From the NCBI GenBank assembly GCA_027494135.1, contig JAOSJK010000001.1:1157378-1221377 (forward strand): a DNA stretch of 64,000 nt, written 5' to 3'. Within the stretch, counting starts at the first letter, position 1. Every line of letters begins with the position of its first letter. Below, piece after piece: positions 1 to 9,596 of the stretch. The position numbers were made by a program, and so were the translations under genes. The DNA is from Acidimicrobiia bacterium. GTDB taxonomy: Bacteria; Actinomycetota; Acidimicrobiia; IMCC26256; PALSA-610. Under the pieces are notes generated by a model. It saw only the letters and a program-made list of their open reading frames with translations, did no database searches and was not told where the DNA came from.

Positions 1-13
1 CGCTCGTGGGGGG

Positions 14-810
14 TCAGGCGTCGGGGGCGACCTCGACGCAGTCGCGGCCGCGGCATCGGGCCTCGTCGAGCGCCCGGCCGGCCTGGGCCACCAGGTCGGC
101 TGCGCCGAGGGCGTGCGTCGGATAGCACGCGACTCCCGCCGACACCGTGAGTGCGTCACCGATGGGGCTCCCCAGGAGCGTCCCCGGACCCGCTCGGCCG
201 CCCAGACCGCTCCGGCCTCGGGCGTGTCCTCCAGGATCGTACCGACCATCGCCGTGCCGAGCCTGCAGGCGCTGTCGCTCTCCCGGAGCGTCCGCCGCAC
301 CACGTCGCCGACGATCGCCAGCTCCTGGTCGCGCGTCGCACGCTCGGGGTCGTCGAGGCTGTCGACCTCGAAGATCACCACCGAGAGCGGGCGCAGCGAC
401 CTCCGGGCGGCGGCCACCTGCTGCTGCACCAGCACCGCGAAGTAGCGTTCGTCGTACAGACCGGTGGCGGCGTCGAAGGCGTGACCGCCTCTGAGCTCGG
501 CGACCGACGGCGAAGACCCGGCCTCCGACGGCGGCTCACCGTCGGACTCCTCGATGAGCATCGCGCCTACGGCATCCAACTCGCTCTGCAGTCGCTCCAC
601 TTCGGACTCCGAGGCATCGAGCTTCTCCTCGGCTCTTCGGGCACTGCCGCCTGCGGAGACCCCCGCCGCGCCGGCGACCACCCCGGCCACCCCGGCCAGG
701 ACTCCGAGGGGTACGGCGGTGAGCACGACGCACGCGACGCCGAACACCAGTGACACGATCGCCGCCGCGACAGGAAAGACCAACCGTCGATCAGTCATCA
801 GTCCACTCAT
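14..810 (-). CDS. membrane-anchored degenerate GGDEF-domain protein (frame break near 181)
   Basis: The start of the protein is very hydrophobic (roughly residues 8-50, probably two membrane segments). A short charged linker follows, then a domain with the layout of a GGDEF domain: ATGLYDERYF, the strand SVVIFEVDSLDD, and near the end TVSAGVACYPTH. The position of the GG(D/E)EF signature reads RLGTAMVGT, so the catalytic loop is missing and diguanylate cyclase activity is unlikely. The last third (from about base 181 down) is in another frame, which I read as a sequence indel. ATG at 810 has a GGAG a few bases upstream; an in-frame ATG at 798 is the alternative. Family placement is fairly sure; function is unknown. 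Confidence 0.6.
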
Positions 811-940
811 CGGCGCGCTCCGCCCCCGTCATGAGCCAAGTCGCCGGGAGTTCTGCCATTGCCGCGGCCCTCCGCGGCCCTCCCCCGGCCTCCGCAGCAC
901 ACCGGGGACGGCCTCCAGCACCACCAGCCGCACCCGGCCC

Positions 941-2922
941 TCACGCGTCGACCCCATGCCCCTCCCCGCGGTGCCGAAGGGCCAGCTCTCCGATCTCCCG
1001 CACGATCCGGGCCAGCCGGTAGTCCTTCGGCGTGTAGACCCTGGCGACGCCCGCATCCGTGAGCACCTGCCGGTCGGCCTCGGGGATGATCCCACCGACG
1101 ACCACCGGCGCAGAGACGCCCTCCGCTCTCAGGAGCCTGGTCGTCTCGGGTACGAGGTCGAGGTGCGAGCCCGAGAGGATCGAGAGCCCGACGACGTCGA
1201 CATCCTCGTCGCGCGCCGCGGCAGCTATCTGTGCAGGTGTGAGACGGATCCCCTGGTACACGACCTCCATGCCGACGTCGCGCGCTGCGACGGCGATCTG
1301 CTCGGCGCCGTTGGAGTGCCCATCGAGACCGGGCTTTCCCACCAGCAGCCGGATGGGCGGGCCGTCCCCCACGTTCTCGCGCACCCAGTCGCGCACCCCG
1401 GCCAGGTCGTCGCCGAGCGGCGCGGCGACCCCGCCGACACCGGTAGGAGCCCGGTACTCACCGAAGACACCTCGCAGCACCCCGGCCCACTCTCCGACCG
1501 TACCGCCCGCCCTCACCACGTCCATCGTCGCCGGGACCAGGTTCGCAACGCCGGCAGCGTCGGTCGCGAGGCGGTCGAGAGCCCTCTCCAACGCCGCTGC
1601 GTCCCGGCCGCCCTTCCACGACGCCAGGTGCTCCAGCTGCTCCTGCTCCGCCGCAGCGTCGACGACGAGGATGCTCTCGATGCCGCTCGCACCGCCCGTG
1701 AGCGGCGACGGCTCTGTCTCTGTGAAGCAGTTGACCCCCACCACCCGATGCTCTCCGCTCTCGATGCGACGGACGCGCTCCGCGTGGCTCTGGACGAGCC
1801 GCGCCTTGATCTGGTCGATCATCGCGAACGATCCGCCGCCGTCGAGCACCCACTGCAGCTCCGCGTCCGCCGCGCCGACGATCTCCGCCGTCTTCGCCTC
1901 GATCACCTTGGACCCGTCGAATATGTCGCCGTACTCGAGGAGGTCCGTCTCGAACGCGAGAACCTGCTGCATCCTCAGCGCCCACTGCTGGTCCCATGGG
2001 GTCGGCAGGCCGAGCGCCTCGTTCCAGCACGGAAGCTGAACTGCGCGCGCCCTCGCGCGCTTCGACAGCGTGACCCCGAGCATCTCGAGGACGATCCGTT
2101 GGACGTTGTTCTCCGGTTGCGCCTCGGTGAGCCCGAGCGAGTTCACCTGCATGCCGTACCGGAACCGGCGCAGCTTCTCGTCGCTCACTCCGTAGCGGTC
2201 AGCGCAGATGCGACCCCACATCTCGGTGAACGCCCGCATCTTGCAGGCCTCCTCGACGAACCTGGTACCGGCGTCGACGAAGAAGGAGATGCGGCCAACG
2301 ACCTCCGGGAAGTCGTCGGCTTCGACCTGGCCCGACTCGCGCACGGCGTCAAGCACCGCGCACGCGGTCGCCAGGCCGTACGCGACCTCCTGCACGGGAG
2401 TCGCGCCGGCCTCCTGCAGGTGGTAGGGGCAGACGTTGATCGGGTTCCACTTCGGAACCTGCCGCACCGTGTAGGCGATCGTGTCGACGGTCAGCCGGCG
2501 CGAAGCATCGGGGGGAAGACGTAGGTGCCCCGCGACAGATACTCCTTGACGATGTCGTTCTGGGTCGTTCCCTGGAGCGTTGCCGGATCTGCGCCCTGCT
2601 CCTCGGCGAGGACGAAGTACATGGCCAGCATGAACATCGCTGTGGCGTTGATCGTCATAGAGGTGTTCGTCTCGGCCAGCGCCAGCCCGTCGAGGAGGGT
2701 CCGCATCTCGCCGAGGTGGGGCACGGGCACACCCACCTTGCCGACCTCGCCGCGTGCCATCGGATGGTCGGGGTCGTACCCGGTCTGCGTCGGGAGATCG
2801 AACGCAACCGAGAGGCCGGTCTGGCCCTTCGCGAGGTTCGTGCGGTACAGCTCGTTGGAGGCTCGGGCAGACGAGTGTCCCGAGTAGGTCCGCATCACCC
2901 AGGGTCGGTCACGATCGGCCAT
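941..2922 (-). CDS. meaA: ethylmalonyl-CoA mutase-like (MeaA) B12-dependent acyl-CoA mutase
   Basis: This is a B12-dependent carbon-skeleton mutase of about 660 residues in one chain. The catalytic barrel comes first (TYSGHSSARASNELYR, LPTQTGYDPDHPMARGE, QVNSLGLTEAQPENN) and the cobalamin-binding domain is at the end, with the D-x-H-x-x-G motif DGHSNG near residue 535 and LSGSH further on. The overall pattern, including VGVNCFTETEPSPLT, fits the MeaA/ethylmalonyl-CoA mutase branch rather than the two-subunit methylmalonyl-CoA mutase. The frame breaks at the six-G run 2510-2515; one more G restores the reading. ATG at 2922 follows a GGGAGAA ribosome site. Substrate assignment is inferred from similarity only. 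Confidence 0.85.
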
Positions 2923-3042
2923 GCCGACATTCTCCCGGTTCGCGGGCCCCGGTGTCGCACGCTGACGTCCCGCCCCGGTGCACTGGGCCCTCGCCGGCCC
3001 TCCCGCGCCGGAACCGACCACCGCCGGACCCGGGGCCGGGGG

Positions 3043-3996
3043 TCAGAGGGCCACCCGCCTCCCCGTCGCCAGCCACGCCGCCCCGGGCAACGCGAGGCCT
3101 TCGTCGTCCATGTACGGCGCGACGGCTTCGGCTATCGCATCCCTCACGGCGCCGGCCACTGCCGGGTCGGCCGCCGCGGCAACGGCCTCACCGAGCGGCC
3201 CGGTGCGCAACACGATCTCCACCGAGTCCTCGATCTCCGATGCGGGGATGCTCAGCACGCGCTCCAACGACGTAACCGCGACGTCGGTCAGGCCCGCTCG
3301 TCTCAGGAGCGACGCCAGCTCGTCGGGGTCGCCCAGCGAGAAGGGACCCGGCCCACCCACCGGCGGCGCTGAGAGTGCGGGCAGGTGCTCGGCGGCGGCC
3401 ATGATCGGGACGAGCATCCAGGGGTTCTGGCCCAGGGGCTGCCAGGTGACGAACGCGAGCCGGCCTCCCTCACGGAGCGCTCCGGCGATGTTCGCGAACG
3501 CCGCCCCCGGCTCGGCGAAGAACATCACCCCGAACCGCGAGATGACCGCGTCGAAGCGCCGGCTTCCGAGATCGCGTGTCTGCACGTCGCCCTGCTGGAA
3601 GCGCGCGTTCGTGACTCCTTCGGCCGCTGCGCGGCGGCGGGCCGCCGCGAGCATCGGAAGCGAGAGATCGATGCCGAGCGCCTCTCCACCGGGCGCCACG
3701 CGACGCGCCGCGTCGATCGTGGTGGCCCCACATCCGCAACCCACGTCGAGCACTCCCTCGCCCGGCTCCAGATCGAGCGCGGCGATGGCCGACTCCCCGA
3801 ACGGGCCCACGATCGCGTCGATCTCGTCGGCGGATGTGACCCACCGATTGGAGGCCAGGTCGTTCCAGTACCGGAACTGCGCCGAGTTGGGCCCGTCGCC
3901 GAGCGGCATCCACTCGGCATCCCCCACAGACGTCGTCGACTCGTCGTGCCTCAATGCCGCCTCCTGCTCGGTCGAGCGTGCCGCCCCTACCGGCAC
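3043..3996 (-). CDS. class I SAM-dependent methyltransferase
   Basis: The 317-residue protein has a Rossmann-type methyltransferase core. Motif I is VLDVGCGCGATT at about residues 82-93, followed by the acidic GIDLS and the GDVQTRDLG loop. The sequence after the core (GLTDVAVTSLERVLSI) is typical of the small-molecule branch. An N-terminal segment of about 30 residues looks unconserved, so Met30 (start near 3909) is a plausible alternative start. It lies between two acyl-CoA metabolism genes on the same strand, but nothing visible fixes its substrate. Confidence 0.75.
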   Translation of the reverse strand: MPVGAARSTEQEAALRHDESTTSVGDAEWMPLGDGPNSAQFRYWNDLASNRWVTSADEIDAIVGPFGESAIAALDLEPGEGVLDVGCGCGATTIDAARRVAPGGEALGIDLSLPMLAAARRRAAAEGVTNARFQQGDVQTRDLGSRRFDAVISRFGVMFFAEPGAAFANIAGALREGGRLAFVTWQPLGQNPWMLVPIMAAAEHLPALSAPPVGGPGPFSLGDPDELASLLRRAGLTDVAVTSLERVLSIPASEIEDSVEIVLRTGPLGEAVAAAADPAVAGAVRDAIAEAVAPYMDDEGLALPGAAWLATGRRVAL

Positions 3997-4104
3997 CTGC
4001 CCCGATTCTCCCAGCGTCGGGCGCGCAAGTGTGCGCGCGGGGATGACTCACGTGAATCGGGCACTTCATCCAACGCAGGACGCTCTGCCCAGCCGACGGT
4101 CCCG

Positions 4105-4960
4105 CTACTTGTGGTAGTCGTAGAAGCCGGCCCTGGTCTTGCGGCCGAGACGCTCGGCGCTGACCATCCGCCGCAGGAGCGGGGGCGGCCGCGTAGTTCG
4201 GGTCCCTGAACTCCGTGTAGAGCGCTTCGAGGATGGCGAGGCTCGTGTCGAGCCCGACGAGGTCGAGGAGCTCCAGGGGGCCCATCGGGAAGTTGCAGCC
4301 GCCCTTCATCGCGGTGTCGATGTCGTCGCGCGTGGCGACGCCCGAGTCGAGGATCTTCACCGCGTTGTTGAGGTAGGGGAAGAGCAGCGCATTCACGATG
4401 AAGCCGGCCTGGTCCTTGACCTGTACCGGCTTCTTGCCGCACGACTCGGCGAAGGCGAGCGCAGCCGTGACGGTCTCGTCGGAGGTCGTGATCGCCCGCA
4501 CCACTTCCACGAGAGCCATCATCGGAGCCGGGTTGAAGAAGTGCACGCCGCAGACGCGGTCAGGACGACCCGTCTCCATCGCCATCTCGACGACAGGCAG
4601 GGTCGACGTGTTCGTCGCGAGGATGGCTCCCGCCCCGCAGACCCTGTCGAGCTCGTTGAAGAGGTGCTTCTTGGCCCCTAGGTCCTCGACGATCGACTCG
4701 ATCACGAGATCGCAGTCGGAGAGCTCGCCGAGGTCGGCCACGGCCTTCACGCGTCCCAGAACGGCGGCGCGGTCCGCCTCCTCGATCTTGCCTCGCTCCA
4801 CCTGCTTCGCCAGCGACTTCTCGAGGCCCGCGACCATCGCGTCGGCCGTCGCCTGGGCTCTGCTCCGCAGCACGACCTCGTATCCGGCCTTGGCCGCGAC
4901 CTCGGCGATGCCGGAGCCCATGATCCCGGACCCGACTATCCCTACGCGCTCGACGGCCAT
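4105..4960 (-). CDS. 3-hydroxybutyryl-CoA / 3-hydroxyacyl-CoA dehydrogenase (C-terminal frame break)
   Basis: This NAD(P)-dependent 3-hydroxyacyl-CoA dehydrogenase has the dinucleotide motif VGIVGSGIMGSGIAE at the N-terminus, ATNTSTLPV, the catalytic-region GVHFFNPAPMM, and the C-terminal dimerisation domain (DQAGFIVNALLFPYLN, NFPMGPLELLDLVGLD). The frame breaks at the G run 4181-4185; afterwards the expected ending LGRKTRAGFYDYHK reads to a stop at 4105, giving about 285 residues, the normal family length. A GAGGAGGG ribosome site precedes ATG 4960. It could act in beta-oxidation, butyryl-CoA formation or polyhydroxybutyrate metabolism; with the MeaA-like mutase nearby, acyl-CoA assimilation is a reasonable inference. 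Confidence 0.87.
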
Positions 4961-5056
4961 TCGACTGCCCTCCTCGATCGGGGGAGCGCAAGGGTATCGA
5001 TGCGCGCCACCGGGGCTCCACCCGGCCGGTCACGGGTGCACCGTTAGGCTGCATGC

Positions 5057-5671
5057 ATGTCTATCGGGCAGCGGATATTCGCCTCGGTGTACGACCCGAT
5101 GAACCGGGCCGGCGAGGCAGGCTGGGTAGGCCGGCGGCGTACAGGACTTCTCGCCGATGTCGAGGGCGTGGTGCTCGAGATCGGGGCCGGCACCGGCGCG
5201 AACATCGCTCACTACCGGGCCGCGGAGCGGGTCGTGCTCACCGAACCGTGCGCGGCGATGCGAGCGCGCATCGCCGCGAAGCTCCCTCTCGCCACCGTGC
5301 CCATCGAGGTGACGTCGGCGCCGGCCGATGCGCTCGAGTTCGCCGACGACTCCTTCGATGCCGTCGTCGCCACCCTCGTCCTGTGCACCGTCCCCGACGT
5401 CGCGTCAGCGCTGGCGGAGGTGCGGCGTGTCCTGCGCCCCGGCGGCGAGCTCCGCTTCCTCGAGCACGGAGCCGAGCACCATGGGCGACGCGCAGCATGG
5501 CAGCGCAGGATCGAGCCGGTCTGGCGCCGCGTCGGCCAGGGATGCCGCCTCACCCGCAATCCCCGCGCAGGCGTCGAGGCCGCCGGGTTCGAGATCCGGC
5601 GATACGAGGTATTCGATCCGAAGGCACCCGCGATTCTCCGTCCGTTCTGCGAAGGAGTGGCCGTAAAGTGA
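5057..5671 (+). CDS. class I SAM-dependent methyltransferase (UbiE/Methyltransf_11 type)
   Basis: The 204-residue methyltransferase has motif I VLEIGAGTGANI, an acidic second strand (VVLTEPCAAM), motif II VVATLVLCTVPD and motif III EVRRVLRPGGELRFLEHG. The end (LTRNPRAGVEAAGFEIRRYE) matches single-domain enzymes acting on lipids or small molecules. Its stop overlaps the GTG start of the next gene, so the two are probably co-translated. It is divergent from the dehydrogenase gene upstream, leaving about 95 bp for promoters. The substrate is unknown. Confidence 0.8.
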   Translation: MSIGQRIFASVYDPMNRAGEAGWVGRRRTGLLADVEGVVLEIGAGTGANIAHYRAAERVVLTEPCAAMRARIAAKLPLATVPIEVTSAPADALEFADDSFDAVVATLVLCTVPDVASALAEVRRVLRPGGELRFLEHGAEHHGRRAAWQRRIEPVWRRVGQGCRLTRNPRAGVEAAGFEIRRYEVFDPKAPAILRPFCEGVAVK

Positions 5672-6381
5672 GCCCCACAGGCACCTCGACGTCGCGCAAG
5701 ACCAGCGGAACGCTCGCGCTGCTCGGCGGCGACGAGTGGACCGACGAGTGCCGCTCGCTCGACGCCGAGCTGCTCGCCGCCAGCGGTGGTGACGAGGTCG
5801 TCGTCCTCCCGACGGCGGCGGCGTACGAGCAACCCGACCGGGTCGTCGAGCGCGCCGCGGCGTGGTTCGAAACGCTCGGAGCACGGGTCTGCGCGCTCCG
5901 CATCCTCAACCGCCGTGACGCCGAGACAGACGCGCACCTGCGCTCCGTACGTGCAGCAAAGCTCCTGTACATCTGCGACGGGTCGCCACTCCACCTCCGG
6001 TCGGTGCTGAAGGGCTCGCCGCTCTGGGACGCGATCGTCTCCGCGTACCGCGACGGCGCCGTGCTCGCCGCTTCGGGCGCAGGCGCGACCGTCGTCTGCG
6101 ACCCGATGGTCGACCCGCGTGGCGGGGCCTACACCGTCGGGCTCGGCGTCGTCTCGAACCTCGCGGTCTTCCCCTATCACGGCACCGCCGCCCGGCACCT
6201 GCGCGAGCGATCCGTCCAGCTCCTGCCGCGCGGGGCAACTCTCGCCGGCCTCGACGAGACGACTGCGCTGGTGCGATCTCCCGCCGGGGAGTGGCGGGCC
6301 ATCGGCCCCGGCTCCGTGACCCTCTACCGGGGCAGCACTGCTCCAGAGGTCTACAGCGGCGAGGCGGTACCGAACCTGTAG
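5668..6381 (+). CDS. peptidase S51 / cyanophycinase-like protein with altered nucleophile site
   Basis: The start codon is GTG, overlapping the previous stop as GTGA. The 237-residue product has the class I amidotransferase-like fold of family S51: GTLALLGGDEW at the start, ICDGSPLHLRSVL in the middle and the elbow LAASGAGATVVCD. In active cyanophycinases and dipeptidase E the elbow reads G-x-S-A-G; here the serine position is Gly (ASGAGA), so the classical nucleophile seems to be missing. It may be a binding or scaffold protein, or an enzyme with another mechanism. Function unknown; fold assignment fairly sure. Confidence 0.7.
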   Translation: MSPTGTSTSRKTSGTLALLGGDEWTDECRSLDAELLAASGGDEVVVLPTAAAYEQPDRVVERAAAWFETLGARVCALRILNRRDAETDAHLRSVRAAKLLYICDGSPLHLRSVLKGSPLWDAIVSAYRDGAVLAASGAGATVVCDPMVDPRGGAYTVGLGVVSNLAVFPYHGTAARHLRERSVQLLPRGATLAGLDETTALVRSPAGEWRAIGPGSVTLYRGSTAPEVYSGEAVPNL

Positions 6382-6401
6382 CCCGTGTAGGCGGCGTCCG
6401 G

Positions 6402-7208
6402 CTAGCCCGACGTGGTCGTCGTCGCCTCCACGGCCGTCGCCGTGGTCGTCGTCGCACCCGCTGCCGTCGTCGTGGTTCGCTCCGCCGCCGTCGTCGCCAC
6501 AGGAGCATCCGACTCGATGATCTCGATCGAGTCGATCGTCGCCGGCTTCGTGGGCGGACCGTCACCGGACGCCGGTGCAAGCCCCTCGATCTCCTGAGCA
6601 ACCTCCAGGCCCTTCACCACCATGCCGAAGCGGGCGTACTCGTTCGGCAGCGTTGCGCCGCGCGATCCCGTGACGATGAAGAACTGCGAGTCGAAGGTCC
6701 CCGGCGGCTCCGCGCCGGCCTTGGCCGCTGCGAGCGAGCCGAGCGGGTAGTTGTCGGTGGGAACCTCACCGACGACGGAAGCTCCCGAACCGCCCGTACC
6801 GTTGCCCGACGGGTCGCCGCCCTGGATGACGAAGTCCTTGGCCGCTCGATGCCACGTCAGGCCGTCGTAGAAGCCGTCTCGCGCCAACTTGACGAACTGC
6901 TCCGTCGCTATCGGCGCGTTCACGTCGTCGAGCGCGATCTCGATCACGCCGAAGTTGGTGGTGATGACCGCCGTGTACTTCGAGGTGCGCTCCTGCTCGA
7001 CAGTCGTGATCGACGTGTCGCCGGCCTTCTTGTCGTCGTCGCCCCGAGTGAGGCTGAGCACTCCGACGAGGGCGGCGAAGATCGCCACCGCCACCCCTCC
7101 ACGCACCAGCCTCTTGCGTCGCTGGGCCCTGCGATGGGCTTCCAGCCGCGCCTCCTTGGCTGCCGCCTTGTTCTCTCGCTTCCGGGCCCGCTTGTCGGCG
7201 TTGCTCAC
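6402..7208 (-). CDS. membrane-anchored cyclophilin-type peptidyl-prolyl isomerase
   Basis: The 268-residue protein has a very basic N-terminus, one membrane segment (GGVAVAIFAALVGVLSL, about residues 37-53), then a cyclophilin domain beginning TNFGVIEIALDD. Family motifs are visible: FVKLARDGFYDGLTWHR, FVIQGGDPSGNGTGG, FDSQFFIV and FGMVVKGLEVAQ. The end is a Thr/Ala-rich low-complexity tail that probably lies outside the membrane or next to the wall. It would speed prolyl isomerisation of exported proteins. It is transcribed convergently with the S51-like gene. Confidence 0.88.
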   Translation of the reverse strand: MSNADKRARKRENKAAAKEARLEAHRRAQRRKRLVRGGVAVAIFAALVGVLSLTRGDDDKKAGDTSITTVEQERTSKYTAVITTNFGVIEIALDDVNAPIATEQFVKLARDGFYDGLTWHRAAKDFVIQGGDPSGNGTGGSGASVVGEVPTDNYPLGSLAAAKAGAEPPGTFDSQFFIVTGSRGATLPNEYARFGMVVKGLEVAQEIEGLAPASGDGPPTKPATIDSIEIIESDAPVATTAAERTTTTAAGATTTTATAVEATTTTSG

Positions 7209-7323
7209 GGCCGGGGGAGTCTAGAGGGGCCGCCTCGCGCTTCGTCAGCCGGGGGCCTCTTCGGGGCAGACCACGCGGAATCCCTTCCGCCGGCAGGCCG
7301 AGCCGCTGGTACCGTCTGGCCGC

Positions 7324-8540
7324 GTGAGCCTCTTCGTCGAGAAGTTCGGCGGCACGTCCGTCGCCGACCCCGACCGGATCCGCGCAGTCGCCGACCACAT
7401 CGCGCGCACCCGGCGAGACGGTCACGACGTCGTCGTCGTCGTCTCGGCCATGGGGAAGACGACCGACGACCTCGTCCGCCTGTCCCGTGACGTGTCCCGC
7501 GAACCGGGCGGGCGCGAGATGGACATGCTGCTCACGGCGGGGGAGCGGATCTCGATGGCCCTGCTCTGCATGGCCGTCACCGACCTCGGGATCCCGGCGG
7601 TGTCGTTCACGGGCAGCCAGGCAGGGATCGTCACCGATACCGATCACGGCAGAGCGAAGATCGTCGAGGTCCGCGCCGACCGCATCCGGGAGGCACTCGA
7701 CGCCGGCCAGGTGGCGATCGTCGCCGGATTCCAGGGGGTCTCGACCAGCCGCGACATCACTACGCTCGGACGCGGCGGCTCCGATACCACCGCGGTCGCG
7801 CTCGCAGCGGCACTCGACGCCGGCGCGTGCGAGATCTACACCGACGTGGAGGGCGTCTATACCGCCGATCCACGCCTTGTACCCGAAGCGCGACGACTCC
7901 CCCACGTCTCCTTCGAGGAGATGCTCGACATGGCGGCCACCGGCGGGCGGGTCCTCGCTCTCAGATCAGTCGACTTCGCACGCAACCACGGCGTAAGGCT
8001 GCACGTGCGCTCCAGCTTCACCTGGGCGCCGGGCACCTGGATCGAGGAGGAAGACGCCACGATGGAACAGGCCATCATCTCCGGAGTGACGCACGACACG
8101 TCAGAGGCCAAGATCACCATCGACCAGGTGCCCGACAAGCCCGGCATCGCCGCGACCGTGTTCAGAGCACTCGCCGACGAGGGCGTGAACGTCGACATGA
8201 TCGTCCAGAACGTCTCGACCGCGGGGCATACCGACATCTCGTTCACGGTTCCTCACGCCGATCTGGCGAAGGCCGACGACGTCGTCGCACGGGTCTCGGC
8301 CGAGGTCGGCGCGAAGGGCTACAACAGCGACTCCGACGTCGGCAAGGTCTCCCTCATCGGCGCCGGCATGAAGACTCACCCGGGAATCGCTGCGAGGATG
8401 TTCGAGGTGCTCTCCGACGAGGGCGTGAACATCGAGATGATCAGCACCTCATCGATCCGCATCTCCTGCGTGGTCAAGGAGGGCGACGTGGGCGCGCCGT
8501 CCGCTCGCTCCACGCCGCCTTCGAGCTCGGCGAGGAGTGA
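7324..8540 (+). CDS. lysC: aspartate kinase
   Basis: This enzyme phosphorylates aspartate, the first step to lysine, threonine, methionine and diaminopimelate. The sequence opens with the kinase motif VEKFGGTSV, then LLTAGERISMALL, TTLGRGGSDTTAVALAAAL and IYTDVEGVYTADPR. From about residue 265 two ACT domains follow (KPGIAATVFRALADEGVN; HPGIAARMFEVLSDEGVN), the usual site of feedback inhibition. The start is GTG. The frame breaks around 8490-8498; the expected end (RSLHAAFELGEE) then runs to a stop at 8540, giving about 405 residues. asd follows directly, an operon seen in many actinobacteria. Confidence 0.93.
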
Positions 8541-8542
8541 CC

Positions 8543-9577
8543 ATGAGGGTGGGCGTGATCGGGGCGACCGGCCTGGTGGGCGCCGAGATGCTGCGCATCC
8601 TCGAGGAGCGCGCGTTCCCCGTCGCGGAGCTGAGGGGCTACGCGTCTCCCCGGTCGGAGGGGAAGGTGCTGCCGTTCGCCGGGGGCGAGGTCGTCTGCGA
8701 AGTTCTGCGCGAAGGCTGCTTCGACGGCCTCGACCTCGTCATCGTCGACGTCGACGACCCGATCGCCGCCGAGTGGGCTCCGAGAGCGGCCGCAGCCGGA
8801 GCCACGGTCATCGACAACTCCGCCGCGTTCCGCATGGACCCGGCTATCCCGCTCGTCGTCGCCGAGGTGAACCCCGAAGATCTCCACGACCTCCCCCGCG
8901 GCATCGCGTCGTGCCCGAACTGCACGACGATGGTCCTCGTCACGGCGCTGGCCCCACTTCACAGCGCCGCGCGCCTCGACCGGATGGTCGTCTCCACGTA
9001 CCAGTCGGTCTCGGGGGCCGGGCAGGCCGGCATGTACGAGCTCGACGCCCAGTGGACGAAGCTCTCCGGCGGGTCCGAGGAGCTGCGCCGCTCGGCGACC
9101 CATCCGGCGCTGCTCGAACCCGGCGAGGTGTGGCCGCGCCCGATCGCCGGCAATGTCATCCCCCTCGCGGGATCGGTGAAGGACGCCGGCTACACCTCCG
9201 AGGAGTGGAAGCTGGTTCACGAGACCCGCAAGATCCTCCACGACGACTCGATCCGCGTCACTGCAACCTGCGTGCGCGTCCCGGTCTTCGTCGGTCATGC
9301 CATGACGGCGAACCTGTCGTTTCACCGCCCGATGTCGAAGGGCGAGGCCGCCGACCTCCTCGGCGAGGCCGCCGGTGTGATGCTCGTCGACGGTGGCGAC
9401 GGCTTCCCCACCCCCCTCGAGGGCGCCGGGATCGATCCGGTGCTCGTCGGTCGCCTGCGCGAAGACCCGTCGAGCCCCGGCGGCCTCGACATCTGGGTGA
9501 CGGGCGACAACCTGCGCAAGGGCGCAGCGCTCAACGCCGTGCAGATGGCCGAGGTGCTTGTCGCCCGGCGCGGGTGA
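8543..9577 (+). CDS. asd: aspartate-semialdehyde dehydrogenase
   Basis: This NADPH-dependent enzyme converts aspartyl phosphate to the semialdehyde, the step after aspartate kinase. The 344-residue protein has GVIGATGLVGAEMLRIL at the N-terminus, VIDNSAAFRMD, the catalytic cysteine in SCPNCTTM (Cys127) and the substrate-binding stretch QSVSGAGQAG. A GAGGAG ribosome site before ATG 8543 favours this start over the GTG at 8537, which overlaps the lysC stop. The frame is intact. Confidence 0.95.
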   Translation: MRVGVIGATGLVGAEMLRILEERAFPVAELRGYASPRSEGKVLPFAGGEVVCEVLREGCFDGLDLVIVDVDDPIAAEWAPRAAAAGATVIDNSAAFRMDPAIPLVVAEVNPEDLHDLPRGIASCPNCTTMVLVTALAPLHSAARLDRMVVSTYQSVSGAGQAGMYELDAQWTKLSGGSEELRRSATHPALLEPGEVWPRPIAGNVIPLAGSVKDAGYTSEEWKLVHETRKILHDDSIRVTATCVRVPVFVGHAMTANLSFHRPMSKGEAADLLGEAAGVMLVDGGDGFPTPLEGAGIDPVLVGRLREDPSSPGGLDIWVTGDNLRKGAALNAVQMAEVLVARRG

Positions 9578-9596
9578 GGCGCGCCAGACTGGGGCT

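Noticed and set aside
151..753. Plus-strand open frame of 200 residues
   Set aside because: It is the antisense of the GGDEF-like gene, rich in Arg/Gly/Ala, and shows no domain; the minus strand carries the real motifs.
554..2524. Plus-strand open frame of 656 residues
   Set aside because: It mirrors the meaA gene; high GC keeps antisense frames open. No recognisable protein signature.
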